From Bryoerythrophyllum caledonicum (taxonomy: Eukaryota; Streptophyta; Bryopsida; Pottiales; Pottiaceae): a DNA stretch of 64,000 nt. The translations under genes and the position numbers were made by a program. The notes under the pieces were generated by a model that worked only from the letters and a program-made list of their open reading frames with translations, made no database searches and was not told the DNA's origin. The stretch covers positions 6,041,976-6,105,975 of the forward strand of contig OZ020526.1 of NCBI GenBank assembly GCA_963971425.1. Direction: 5' to 3'. Positions 35,095 through 45,850 of this stretch are shown here, piece after piece (position 1 is the stretch's first letter; each line of letters opens with the position of its first letter).

Positions 35095-35279
35095 CTCGGG
35101 AGTGGTGACGGCTTGCAGACGAGGAGGCCGCTTTCTAGAGAAGCGGAGAGTTTTGGGGGACGCTGGAGGTTGGTCGAGAGGGCGCTTGTCTGTGTTTCCT
35201 CACACAGAGTGCTGTTTTGTGATGTATCGACGTGGTTCCGGCGCGTTGAGTTTTGGTTTTGGTCAGAAGGTTGAAAGTG

Positions 35280-35495
35280 ATGGGGAGAGAAGTTGAATTC
35301 AAATCAGAGGAGTCCACGCTCAAGCAGCGGGAGATGGCTGGGAGTTGCTCGGGCCTGTGGTTTGTTCCACAGGTTTCTTTTGAAACTCTAGAGTGCGGTT
35401 TTCGTGAAGCTTTCGCGAGGTCTGGCGGGTGGGGTTTCCAGATTGCGGTCCCGAATGGACCTCTGGAGCACCGGCTTCAGGAGCTACGTGCTTGA
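35280..35495 (+). CDS. Candidate first exon or short ORF at the array start
   Basis: An ATG 186 bp past the TATA box opens a 71-codon frame beginning MGREVEFKSEESTLKQREMA and holding SGLWFVPQVSFETLECGFRE. It has plausible composition but no domain that I recognise. It ends at TGA as the repeats begin. It may be the start of a gene whose remainder has been replaced by repeats, or noise. Confidence 0.3.
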   Translation: MGREVEFKSEESTLKQREMAGSCSGLWFVPQVSFETLECGFREAFARSGGWGFQIAVPNGPLEHRLQELRA

Positions 35496-35499
35496 GATC

Positions 35500-38400
35500 G
35501 GCGGGAGGGGCTATGTGCTTTCCAGGTCTGTTCTAGGAGTCGTGTACTCTGGAGGCCGGCGCGAGGAGCTGTGTGCTGGAGGTCGGCGTGAGATGTTTTG
35601 AGAACGCACCCGGGATTGGTTGGAGGTCGGCGGAGGAGTTTTCTCGTTTGATTTCTTTGAAATCCTAATTACCTGTGGGAGGTCGCAGGAAGGTCATCAA
35701 ACCGTCGTTTTTTGAACAGCATGGAGCTTTCCTGAACAGCATGGAGCATAAAGCATGGCAGTTGATCGTAGAGCTGGGCAAGAAGCGCGACTCGGAGACT
35801 TCGATTCTCGCGACACGGCTGTCTGACAGGCCTTTTGGGAACCCTTCTCAGTTGTTTTTGGAGAACTACCTTGTGCAGTTTTATTCAATTGGCCATGCTC
35901 TTTGGTCGGTTGTTTCTGCAAGGGTTTGTACCTCTGGCACAAGGGAGCAGATGCGGAGGTCTGGAGTTTGGGAGGCGCTTGGAGAACTTTAATTCGTTGA
36001 AGATTGACGGCACGCGACTTACAGGCTTTTCTGGAACCCCCCTACACTTTTTTTGAAGATTGATACCTGCCTCGCATGTTGAGCTTTCCGTCCGACGCTG
36101 TGCTGCCCATTTCCTTGCTCATGTGAAGAACTTGTATATTCATTCACGTGTTCCGTTGCTGGGCGATCCTGGTTCATGCGTGAACTTCTGGTTGGCAGAG
36201 TCGCACAGATTCGTAAGAAGACGGATGTGTGTTTGCCCTGAGATGGAGAGGGTGTTTGGAGTCTGGAGTATTAATTCGTTGAAGACACAATTGAGACAAG
36301 CCATTCTGGAACCCTGTCCGCTTTACTGGAAGATTGCTACATGCGTTGTATATTAAGCTGTGTGAAAAGATGCTTTGAGACCCAGTTTGCTGTGAAGGGC
36401 TGGTTGGTCTCTTCATGTGTCCAATTATTGTCTGATTCTGGTCATGTGGACTTCTGATTGGCGGAGTCGCAGAGATACGTCAGAACTTGGACGTGTGCTG
36501 ATGCCGAAGATGGAGAGGAGGTGTGGAGTATTTTAATTCGTTGAAGATGGTCGTCACCTAACATACAGGCTCTTCTAAAACCCTTCCACAACCTCTTGTA
36601 ATCTTCTCGCCTGCGTCATGTTGAGCTCCCAACTGCGGTAGCCATTGAAAGGGAGATTGTAACCTTGACGCGTTACCTTGCCGCGCGATGTTGGTTCATG
36701 CTTCCACTTCTGGTTGGCTGAACTGCAGAGAGACGTCATGTCCGGAAGTGCATAAGCCTTTGGAGTAGCGAGGATGGAGTATTTTAGTTCGTGCAAGACG
36801 GCCGAGCTGCGACAAACAGGCTTGTCTAGAACCTCTACTATCCGTTTCTAGATTCTCCCATGCATAGTTTCATGTGCCGTGGCAGAGCAGTTTGCTGATT
36901 TGGAAGGAACTGGCTTCCTTGCGCCATCACGTACCTACCTTGTGATGTTGGTTCATCCGTGCGCGTTGTTCTGGATGGCAGACCTGCACTGATCCGTGAG
37001 GCTTTGGGCACTTGTTCGCCTGTGAAGTCGAAGGATGTTTGGAGTGTTTTTATTCGAATGAAGATTTGGCTCCGACCTAGTAGCACAGACTACTTTGAAA
37101 TCCTTTCGTCCTTCTAGCTGTGCAGCTGCGATGTTTGATTACATGCCCTTTGCTGTGGTGTTTGGTTCATCGTTGAACTGCTTCTGTCGCAGAGATGTGC
37201 CAACAACAGAAGAAAACACGTATCACTGGTGTCCCTGAGCGGTGGTGGTCGTCAGATTCATCTGAAGAGTTTGCTGTGGAGTCCCCAACATACAGGCCCT
37301 TCTTCAAACCTTAATTATGACTATCATTCGTGAAGTTTGGCGCAGATGTTGATGTGAAAAATGGGGAGTCAAGAAGTTGTGGAGGTTTAAGTCGGTCGGC
37401 GAGAGCTTTCGACAGACTTCATACAGGCTATTTTGAAACCAATCGCTTGTTTTGCCGTTGACTAGTTCTGTTGTGTTCAGAAAAGTGACGTGTGCAATTA
37501 GTTTATCGGTTATGTACTTCTGATTGGCAGAGGGCAGAAAAACCGAAGGATAGCGAGTGGTTGTTGTGAAGGTCGTTTGGTGTAATGATCTCTCAACATC
37601 CAGGCTGATTATAAACCTCTCCTGTTGGCTACATGTATTTGTCACTGTTTGAATTTCCGCAAAAGACTGGTGTGAGCTTCGGTTATCGACAATTCTATTC
37701 TTGGTAGTCCAACCTTGCTGTATGATGTGCTATGTGAAGTTTGAACTTGTTAGAAGAAGGAAGTTGCTCATGGTGATCGTGGACAGAATATCTTAAAATC
37801 CTGACTTTCTGTCATGTACTTTACACATGTATTTGGCGGTATATCTTCTCATATGCAGTTGAGAGTTTCGGCATCTCGGAGGTGAAATGTCTGGCAGAGG
37901 GGTAAATCGGTGAATCGTGTGGTGTGGGGAGTGCCGAGGAAGTGTGAAGTATTTTAATTCGTTGAAGGTTTGGGTCAACCAAGACGATCTTCAAAGACCA
38001 AGAGGCTGCTTAGAGACCCTTCTCAACCTCTACTACGCCTTTCTAAATTTCTGGATTAGATTATTGGCTATAAGAACTCTTGTTCAAGTTGTTTGTCCGC
38101 ATCTTCTTCTGGCGATTCTGGTTCATACACGATCTGGTTCTGATTGGCAGAGTCGTTCAGGGTTGTACGCGAACGATGGAGTGGAGTTGGAGCACTTTGG
38201 TCACAGGAAATTTAATTCGTTGAAGACATCAAATTGGCAGGCTTATTTGAAATCCTACCCATCATCTAAAATCTTATTCATTGCATCCCTCGTCCCAGTT
38301 GCGTTGTTTTTTTGATGCGCCCCTGTCGCATGTGGTATGGTTCATCGGTGAAGTGCTCTTGCTTTGGCAGAGGTGCACGGCAGCATTGAAGATGGAGAAT

Positions 38401-41340
38401 ACCCCTGGATAGCCCTGGAAAGCATGTGAGGAGATTTAATTCGCTTATCGACGGCCGACATACCAGGCTTTTTTTGAACCCCACTCGATCCTTTTTTTGT
38501 GACTACTAAAATTCCTTGTCACGAATTGTCGTTAGTGATTTGGTTTATCTTTGGACGTCCTTTGGTTTGGTAGACAGGTATATCTATGAGAAGTTGGAAA
38601 TTGAATGTCTCGGACCATTCAACTTACCATTCAACTTAATTCGGTTGGTTTAGCTTTCCATTATTTGGATTAGTTTCCATGATGCTTCTGTTTGCTGTTT
38701 TTTATTTTTATGACTTGGATGCACGTCTGATTTGTATTTCTGGTTCGACAGGTTTACTCTGTGGGTTTTAGGTTCACAGTCGGTGGTCTTTTTCCAGGCT
38801 CATTTTGCAACCTTTCCTGTTTCCTGTTTTACTTGACGCATTTTCTATGTCTGGAAAAGACTGGTACGAGCTTCGTTCATCAATGGTATTATTTCTGGGA
38901 GTTCAAGTTTGTTTTCTCATCCAATTGCTGTAGGGTGATGATTCTGAAGGAGTTGTTGGGAGTTTTAATTCGTGTGAAGAGAACCGTTTGTTTGAGATGA
39001 CCACAGACAGGATACCTTAAAACCCTGATTTTCTGTCACTTGCCTTCCACATGTCCTTGCGTTGTATATCTCTTTCAGGGTTTCTTGAAGTCTTGGAGGT
39101 GACATGTCTGGCAGAAGAAGGGTAGAGATTTTTGTGCGGGGAGGAGTGCAGGAGAGTATTTTAATTCATTGAAGATTTGACTCGTTCAAGACACACTTCG
39201 AAGGCTAAGAGACTTTTTTTTTGGAATCTTTCAGAAGCTCTGCTTTTCTAACTTCTGGAGTAGTTGATTGGCTGTATGGTCATGAGTAGTTGTCTGCTTC
39301 TGGGAGTTGATCCTGCATGTTCTTCTGGCGATTTTGGTTAATACTACTTTCATATTTTGGCAGAGTCGTTGATGGTTATAAGTGAATAGAGTTACATATA
39401 TATGAGCGAGGAGTGTAGTTGGAGCACCTGAGCGAGGAGTGCAGTTGGAGCACTAGGGTCGCAGGAGATTTTATTCGTTGAAAACTTCAAATTGGCAGGC
39501 TTATTTGAAATCCTATCCATTGCATCCCTCGTTTGAGTTGCGTTGTTCATTTGATGCGCCACCATTGCATGTGATATGGTTCATCGGTGAAGTGCTCTTG
39601 CTTTGGCAGAGACGGTGTGAAGACGGTGTGTTTTGGTTCATCCTTGGACGTCCTTTGGTTTGGCAGGCAGTCATATCTATGAGAAGTTGGAAAGTGGTCT
39701 CTTTAGTAGCCTGGATTAACGACTGGAGGTTGAATTCGCTTCGGTCGGCTGACACCGACTCCTTCGAAACCCTACCTTTTGAAATTTCTACATATAGTCT
39801 TCTTGGGATTTAGTCGGGGATCATAAGATATGTCCGGGAAATGCTTCACTTGGCTAGGGGCAGAGTGATGAAGATCTTTAGCTGGGTTTGGAGGATGGTC
39901 ATTGAGAACTGGTTTATGTGGGAGGTGGGTTGCCAATTAATTCTGATCGGGGAATTGTCTGTTCAGTTGCGTCTGTATCATAACAATGTCTCGGACCATT
40001 CCACTCAAAATCCTTACATTCGTCCGGCCTGGCGACACTCTCTTTTATGGTTTGGCTTTCAATTGCTTGTAACCATTTACGTGATGCTGCTGTTTGGATT
40101 CTTGTATTTTCTGACTTGAAGTGCATGCATTACTTGTATTTCTGGTTCGACAGGTTTATTGTGTGGGTTGTAGGTGTGCACTCTTCAGAAACGAGGCAGG
40201 TGGGCCAAGGCAGGTGAATGAGGAAATGAAATCGTGTCTCAGCATGCAGATTTGAGGGTGTCAGCTAATTTTTCCAGCGTGATGGATAAGAAATAAGGTA
40301 CAACCAGAAGATTAGATTCGAATGTGAGACGTAAACCAAGTGAAGAACTTGTAAACTATCAAAACCTGCTACATGTCTCTCTTGAAAACCATCTGGTTTC
40401 GGAAAGCCTGCAACTCGAGCTCCAACATGGGGCATGAGGAGCTTGGGGTTTCAGGTTGGGATTTGGGGCTGGGGTGTTGAATTGATATGAAGCTGGCAAC
40501 CTGAGGAGCTTGGGGAGGTGATGGTGAACAACAGAGTATCTGAGGGTGTTGGGGACGTGAGGAGGTTGAAAAAGATCATTTTCGACAGTTCCAGTTTGTC
40601 TTAGCATCGGATTGCTGTATGCGTTCGGTTATGATTCCTGAGGAGCTACTCGGAGTTTTAATTCGACTAAAAATTGTGTTCGCGAAAGGCGATCATGGAC
40701 AGGACATTTTGAAACGCTGAAGTATCGTTTCTTGATTTTCTGTCATGTACTTTTCACATGAATTTGGTGTTGTATATCTCTGAGGATCTTCAAGTGTCGG
40801 AGGTGAAAAGTGGAGTATTTGAATTCTGGACTCGTTCAAGACAGTTTGCGAAGGCTAAGAGGCTTTTTAGAACCTTTTACCGTCTCCTCCGCTTAATCAA
40901 GTTTCTAGCTGATTGGCCATATAGTTTGTTTCTTGAATAGCTGTCTGCATCTGGAAGTTGATCCTGCATCATCTTCTGGAGATTTTGGTTTACACACAAT
41001 CTGGTTCTGCTTTGCAGAGTCGTTGAGGGTCATAAGTGAAAGAAGGTACATATACCTGAGCAAGGAGTGCAGTTGGAGCACTTGGATCTCCGGAGATTTC
41101 ATTCGTCGAAGACAGAAATCGACAGGCCTATTTGAAACCCTGTTCGTTGCATCCCTTGTTTGAGTTGCGTTGAACATTTAGTGCCCGAATACCATATGGT
41201 ATGGTTCATCGGTGGCAGTGCTCTTGCTTTGGCAGAGGTGAACAGATGCCCTGGAGATGGAGAATGATTGTGGGACATGGTCGGGTGGGAAGCATCTGAG
41301 GAGATTCAATTCGCCCTCTTATTTTGGGGGTCCAGAGGCT
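35500..41340 (+). repeat. Array of about 18-20 diverged tandem units with higher-order structure
   Basis: Each unit has, in order: GAGTATTTTAATTCGTTGAAG; 20-40 bp; CAGGCTTTTTTGAAACCCT; 100-150 variable bp; TTGGTTCATCGGTGAACT; TTCTGATTGGCAGAGTCGCA; about 60 bp with GATGGAGAGG. The AATTCG anchor recurs near 35992, 36272, 36533, 36783, 37050, 37955, 38215, 38442, 38966, 39155, 39475, 39731, 40664, 41100 and 41309, with weaker ones between. A higher-order block recurs from 37.7, 38.9 and 40.6 kb (GGACAGGA, then TTTCTGTCATGTAC, then GTTGTATATCTCT). All frames hold stops, and spacing is not codon-periodic, so it is not a tandem protein. The part at 40165-40370 resembles the gene tail at 18620-18790. 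Function unknown. Confidence 0.75.
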
Positions 41341-41413
41341 TTTTTTGGGACAAATTTGGGGTCGACTGCCATCGTCTACTGTAATGGATCCTCCCTTGTT
41401 ATAACTAGAGCCT

Positions 41414-41507
41414 TCGAAAACAGATTTGGCCCCACCACCTCGTGGCCCCCTCGGGTAACTTCGAAAACAGATTTGGCCCCACCACCTCGTGGCGCCCTCG
41501 GGTAACT
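41414..41507. repeat. 47-bp tandem duplication
   Basis: Two adjacent 47-bp units beginning TCGAAAACAGATTTGGCCCC (41414 and 41461), differing at one base (GGCCCCC / GGCGCCC). It lies between the array and duplication arm 2. Confidence 0.9.
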
Positions 41508-41794
41508 CCCAACGAGGGGCTAACTAGTCCCGTTGAAATGGTGAAGTCAACAAAAGCAGGCATGAGAATCCCACAGGCGGCAAAAGAATCACAGACAGAA
41601 TGATACCACTACACATTCCCCCTGAAATGAAAAGGAAGAAGGTGTGACAGAGCCACGGAAGCTGAAACGAAGGCGCGAACGAAGCCACCAGAGCCCAGGC
41701 CACGCTTGGCGACCAAGTCAAGAGAAATCCATGGCAGTCCACTCAACAAAATACTCACGTGATGCATTGCCAGTCTCCACCACGACAATCACAC

Positions 41795-41800
41795 TATAAA
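41795..41800 (+). promoter_or_regulatory. TATA box, arm 2
   Basis: TATAAA in CACTATAAAGCTCACTGTCG, 131-136 bp before the ATG of the 55-codon ORF, with a G-box about 35 bp further up. Confidence 0.5.
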
Positions 41801-41930
41801 GCTCACTGTCGCTGGCGGTGTTCGTTCCATTCCAGTGTTCCATCTGCAACCTCGTCGCTCTCAATTGTCATCTGCGCTTTTCAATCGTCAATTCGTTCAT
41901 TTCTACTTGAGTTTCGGTTCCGCATCGGCG

Positions 41931-42098
41931 ATGGCAGTCATCCACGGAGCCAAGTTGTTGTCTGCGAGCAGGCCGCGGCGGGGGCAGGTGAAGGCCGCCA
42001 TAGCGCGGTCCGTGCTGTGCTCGCTCACGTCCATGGTGCACGGCGCGCGCACCTCGCTATCGCGGCGCTCGTTCTCGTGGAGCAGCAGCCGTAGCTGA
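41931..42098 (+). CDS. 55-codon ORF in duplicated promoter-like block, copy 2
   Basis: Same protein as 10477-10644 (MAVIHGAKLLSASRPRRGQV and an Arg/Ser-rich end). It begins at the third ATG-free stretch after the TATA box and ends at TGA 42096-42098. The leader differs from copy 1 by indels while the ORF is unchanged. Possible small organelle-targeted peptide or first exon; family unknown. Confidence 0.4.
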   Translation: MAVIHGAKLLSASRPRRGQVKAAIARSVLCSLTSMVHGARTSLSRRSFSWSSSRS

Positions 42099-42577
42099 GG
42101 AGGAGATGGGTTTCGCTGATACATGTTCGTTCCTTTTCCACATGATTTCCGGCCTGCTTGACATTCAGGAGCAGAGTTCCACGGCCACGACTCTTGCGAG
42201 AGATTGGATGAGCTGCGTGCACTAGTGCGAGATTAGAGCGGAGGGAAGCGATTTCTCGTTGTACAGTAGAGGACGTTACTATGGTGGAGAGTAGAGTTAG
42301 GACAGTAGCGATGGTGTATCCGATGATGGAGAAGGCCTCTGGATGCACACATGTTCCCGGTCTGCAACTGAGAATACGCATCATTTACTACACTTTGGAC
42401 AATGGAGTCCGGTTTTTCTCTTTGGCTGATGCCTTTCTTGAATGTGACGTTTCCTGTTGTCGAAATGCTCGTTTATGCTCGGGATTGAGGCTTTGAATAC
42501 TGCATTTTCTATCTGTAATGTTGCACTGCACATGTTTGTCAGATCCTTGTGCATTTGTGTCCAGACACTCGTGAAAT

Positions 42578-43255
42578 ACTTGTGTCGTACTTTCTTGCTG
42601 CTTGTGCTTCTCAAAGAGTTTGGTTGAGCTGTATCTGTTTCCAACTAATCTAGCTAGAAGTTAATATAATTGGTTTCAGATTACAGATCCATATCACCTT
42701 TGAGATGGTTTTTGATGTTTGACATTTGATACTTGATATTTGCGATCCATACCATTTTTGAGATGATATTTTAGATGGTTTGGCAGGTTTTAATATTCCT
42801 CTCGGTTCAAAGTTCATTTGTTGCTACAATACTACATTATTTATTCTAATTAGCGTGGTCCACAATAATTTTGATCTTCCCACTATTTCAGCATTTACCA
42901 TTAGCATGGTTTGACTTGTAAAAATCTCATCTTTACTTCAGGTGTATGCTTGTGATCCTCTACACAGTTTAAATTCTGTAAAATTCTAGGGTAATTCTGG
43001 CAATAAGCTTGATCTTTATGTGCGGATGTCGGTGCTAAGATTCTGAGACGAAGAATTTGGAGAAGGGACTCTTATTTCTAGCTCCTTTGACATCAAAGGA
43101 TCGCACAAGTGACAGCTCCCTCACAAGTGCGTTCATCTTCATTATTTTTCCTTCAATCTCATTGTTTTGAATGTAGAAAAAGCGCTGTATAGTTTTTACT
43201 GTGGAAGCAGCTGGCAACTATTTGACTGACGCTTGTGGGGTTGCGTTCCCAATTA
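42578..43255. other. Spacer before the B3 locus
   Basis: AT-rich, no recognised gene. It has a local near-repeat (GATCCATATCACCTTTGAGATGG at 42686, echoed by GATCCATACCATTTTTGAGATG at 42745). Confidence 0.4.
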
Positions 43256-43269
43256 GGATTTCTTCATTC

Positions 43270-43627
43270 AGCAGCGCTACAAGGAGTCTGCGTCTCTACC
43301 TGATATTCCAGACATTAATAGCACACGCGACGAGGTACTCACAGGACTTGCACAATAACCTCAAAACGTTGTCAAGTATGCTGATGCATCTGAAATTGTG
43401 GATCACCAAATGAGAAGAGGTTTAATAACCTCCGAGATTATTGAACTTGGAAATTGTGTGAGATTTCTTTCTCGCCTTCAACAATCCCTGGCATCAGAAA
43501 ATCCCTCAAGACTTCGCTTAGAAATTCAGCACACAGGAATCAACTACAGTTGTTATACATTGACCTCTACGATTGGCAGGGTTGTATTCCGGAAAAACCC
43601 GGACACCAACTCAGTAAATATGTAGGC
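43270..43627 (+). CDS. Candidate exon region upstream of the B3 exon
   Basis: After a splice-acceptor-like TTCATTCAG (to 43274) the frame reads RYKESASLPDIPD and DEVLTGLAQ to a TAA near 43358. It then continues as VVKYADASEIVDHQMRRGLI and LGNCVRFLSRLQQSLASENP to the TAG at 43623-43625. Composition is protein-like and helical, but I do not recognise the family. It could be an earlier exon of the B3 gene, a separate gene, or a remnant; the internal TAA favours a remnant. Confidence 0.35.
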
Positions 43628-44075
43628 GATAAGTTGTAATTTTCAGGATTGCCTGCAAGTCCCTCACGTGACAGGCTAATAGTATGTTGTGAAATGAAGA
43701 CAATTTCAGAAGCCCAGCCTCGTGAAAGCGTTGCCATGGCAAAGCGCATCACCTTATTGAAACTGGTTAACCTTCTATACGAACATCTCATCGGCCCCAA
43801 TAGATAGCCCATCTCACGCGGGGCAACAGCTTCGCTTCATACGGACGGCTGCTTCATTCTTTGTTGTTCGAAATGTTATCACAATAGTCAGATTTCTTAA
43901 CGTCACTTGATTCTACAAATATGCTATTGTGAAATGAAAAACGACGCTGTTCATTCCAATCCTGATGTCACTTTTGTCTGAGACTGTCTGAGACTGGTTT
44001 TTTTGAGGTAATTTGAGGTATGTCTCAAGGCATGATTAGTGCTTTGTTTCTATTTGTTTTTTCTCTCTCATGCAG

Positions 44076-44327
44076 ACACTGCCGGCGTGGTTCGTTGAAG
44101 AGCATGGTGACAAGTTCGAACAGTGGACCATCCTTCGAACTCTTTCATCTCCAAAGCCTTGGAAGGTGCATCTCAAATTAAACAGGACACGGTATGCCCA
44201 AGTCAGTTTTTGTGGTGGATGGACCAAGTTTGCTGCCGAAAATCGCCTCAAAGAAGGTGACTCCTTGGTCTTTGTTCTAAATGTGGATGCGAGGAATAGG
44301 CAATTTGGGAAACTTATCTCTGGATAA
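44076..44327 (+). CDS. Last exon of a plant B3-domain DNA-binding protein
   Basis: The exon follows a good acceptor (CTCTCATGCAG at 44075) and encodes 83 residues: TLPAWFVEEHGDKFEQ, then WKVHLKLNRTRYAQVSFCGG, W-KFAAENRLKEGDSLVFVL and a short tail to TAA at 44325-44327. This is the B3 fold signature (L-P--F---HG, W-V-L, GW--F---N-L-EGD-LVF-L), found in plant-only nuclear regulators of the REM/ABI3/ARF superfamily. The first B3 strand before LPAWF must lie in an upstream exon that I could not place. The chain ends right after the domain, as in small REM-type genes. May be a functional gene or a fragment. Confidence 0.65.
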   Translation, partial: TLPAWFVEEHGDKFEQWTILRTLSSPKPWKVHLKLNRTRYAQVSFCGGWTKFAAENRLKEGDSLVFVLNVDARNRQFGKLISG

Positions 44328-45002
44328 GAGGCTCTCCAGTGCCCATCCCTTCACCTCACCTTCATGTCGATTCAAGTTCCATCCCATGATCTCTACCAAT
44401 CGTAGCTTTGATCACCTCCCATTGTTGTGCATACTCACTTCCGAAATCATGACCAGAGCAAACCACATCATACACATTATGACCCTAAAAATGCTGACTT
44501 CCAAAGGATCACCTCTGATCCCCTTTGTTTGAAGACCTTCACACTGACAAATCGATCTCCAGTAACATTGCTAAAATAATGACGCCAAGATGTGGTGGTG
44601 CGTCCATGGCCAGAACTGAGGATGGTCTCAACAAAGTGCTCGCAGAGTTACAGGCCCCGAGGAGCATTCATTTCACAGAACACTTGTCCGGCAAATGCAG
44701 GGCTCCAAGTTCCGAGCAACACAATTTGATGGGTGACATCGCACTGGACGTGATTGTAGGTACGAATGTGAAGACGATGATAAGGACTATAGTAATTTTG
44801 AACAACGGTGCATTTCATCATAATAACCGGGATTACAGAAAACGGTTCGTTTCCAGTTATCAAAGGTATTGCGAAATGTCACCTTCCGTCACAAGTTTGG
44901 AAAGTATTACAGAAGTGTATTCATTGTATAGTAAAAACACAGGCACGTGGGAAGATCGACATAGCACACCACAATTGTGGTCTACCAATACACCGCGACT
45001 GT

Positions 45003-45850
45003 CTACAGTGAAGTTTCCTCACTTCCGCAGCTCCAGCACACCGTCCACTCAAATCCCTTCATCTTCTTCAGCTCCGCCAGCTTCCACTCAAGTCCCTCCC
45101 TCGACAGCTCCAGCAGCTTCTGCTCACGGCCCTCCATTTTCTTACTCTGCGCCCATGCGCGTAGGTCATCCGCTTGTAGATTCCAGCTTCGTGCTCCCCA
45201 TGCTACGTCGATATTGCAAGTACTACAACCTTCTGTCTCCACCTTCTGTACATAAAGGATCATAGAATAACATCCCTGTCAGTCATTTGAAAGGCTTCTC
45301 TGAACTACTTAGCAGCCAAACATAAAAGCATTTCTACAGCTATCACATGGTTATGAATACATCAATAAAAACACATTAATTTCCAAACTTGATTGTGTAC
45401 CTTCAAGACAAGTGTGCGATGTGGTCACAGAACTGATTAGCTCAAAAACAAGCACATCATAATCCATGATCTGCTCAGTCGTGCCACTGCAAAACCAGAT
45501 GTGATCAAGAACATGAAGCAGGTACAAATAACGTACAAGTTCTCGTTTAAGACACTTTACGTTCGAATAAAGACATCGGAGTGTATGATAGCACTACACT
45601 AAAATTGAGAATTAGTGTTAAGCACAGTAAACGATCGAAAATGTTAATAAGTTTTTACTTGTGATGAATGTTTTTACCAACAATGTTTACAATGATTCCC
45701 CTCGTTGAATAATATCAATAGTTGTGCTCATAGTAAAAACCTTCATCTAAAGTAAAAACTTATTGCATTTACAAATTAATTAGTGTGGTTACACTAATTC
45801 TCAATTTTAGTGTAGTTCATCATGCTAGAAAACTTACGTGCTCACTCAAG
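45003..45850 (-). pseudogene. Gene tail, copy 2 (inverted), split by a MITE
   Basis: Reverse complement of 18700-19110. The middle exon (complement of about 45490-45421) reads IMDYDVLVFELISSV with one change from copy 1, and the last exon (about 45265-45213) reads MLFYDPLCTEGGDRRL then TAG. Splice sites are kept. The first exon of copy 1 is missing here, and sequence before 45850 is unrelated, so this is a truncated copy. An alternative frame across 45263-45003 encodes a charged, coiled-coil-like stretch (KMEGREQKLLELSREGLEWK) that could be a real downstream coding segment. Confidence 0.55.
45597..45812. mobile_element. MITE with TA target duplication (216 bp)
   Basis: Terminal inverted repeats of 22 bp beginning CACTAAAATTGAGAATTAGT at both ends, flanked by TA (45595-45596 and 45813-45814). 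The paralogous locus at 18720-18721 has the empty site (GATGAAC-TA-GTGCTA), which proves the boundaries and a TA duplication. No coding capacity. Tc1/mariner-class target preference, but its termini differ from those of the Tc1 element at 23.9 kb. Confidence 0.93.

Larger units (their letters stand above)
41529..42577 (-). repeat. 1.04-kb inverted duplication, arm 2
   Basis: Reverse complement of 9989-11030. It retains a CACGTG G-box (41756-41761), a TATA box (41795-41800) and the 55-codon ORF on the plus strand. It has about 29 bp in the leader (near 41838-41866) that arm 1 lacks. Confidence 0.9.

Noticed and set aside
35675..35992. 105-codon ORF in the array, and other array ORFs
   Set aside because: The frames are not kept between units and spacing is not a multiple of three.
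35500..41340. Box C/D snoRNA cluster
   Set aside because: I found no consistent TGATGA and CTGA pair with terminal stem in the units.
44525..45265. 246-codon plus-strand ORF
   Set aside because: It overlaps the inverted gene-tail copy on the other strand, has no domain, and its Ser/Pro-rich end is the complement of a Glu/Lys-rich frame.
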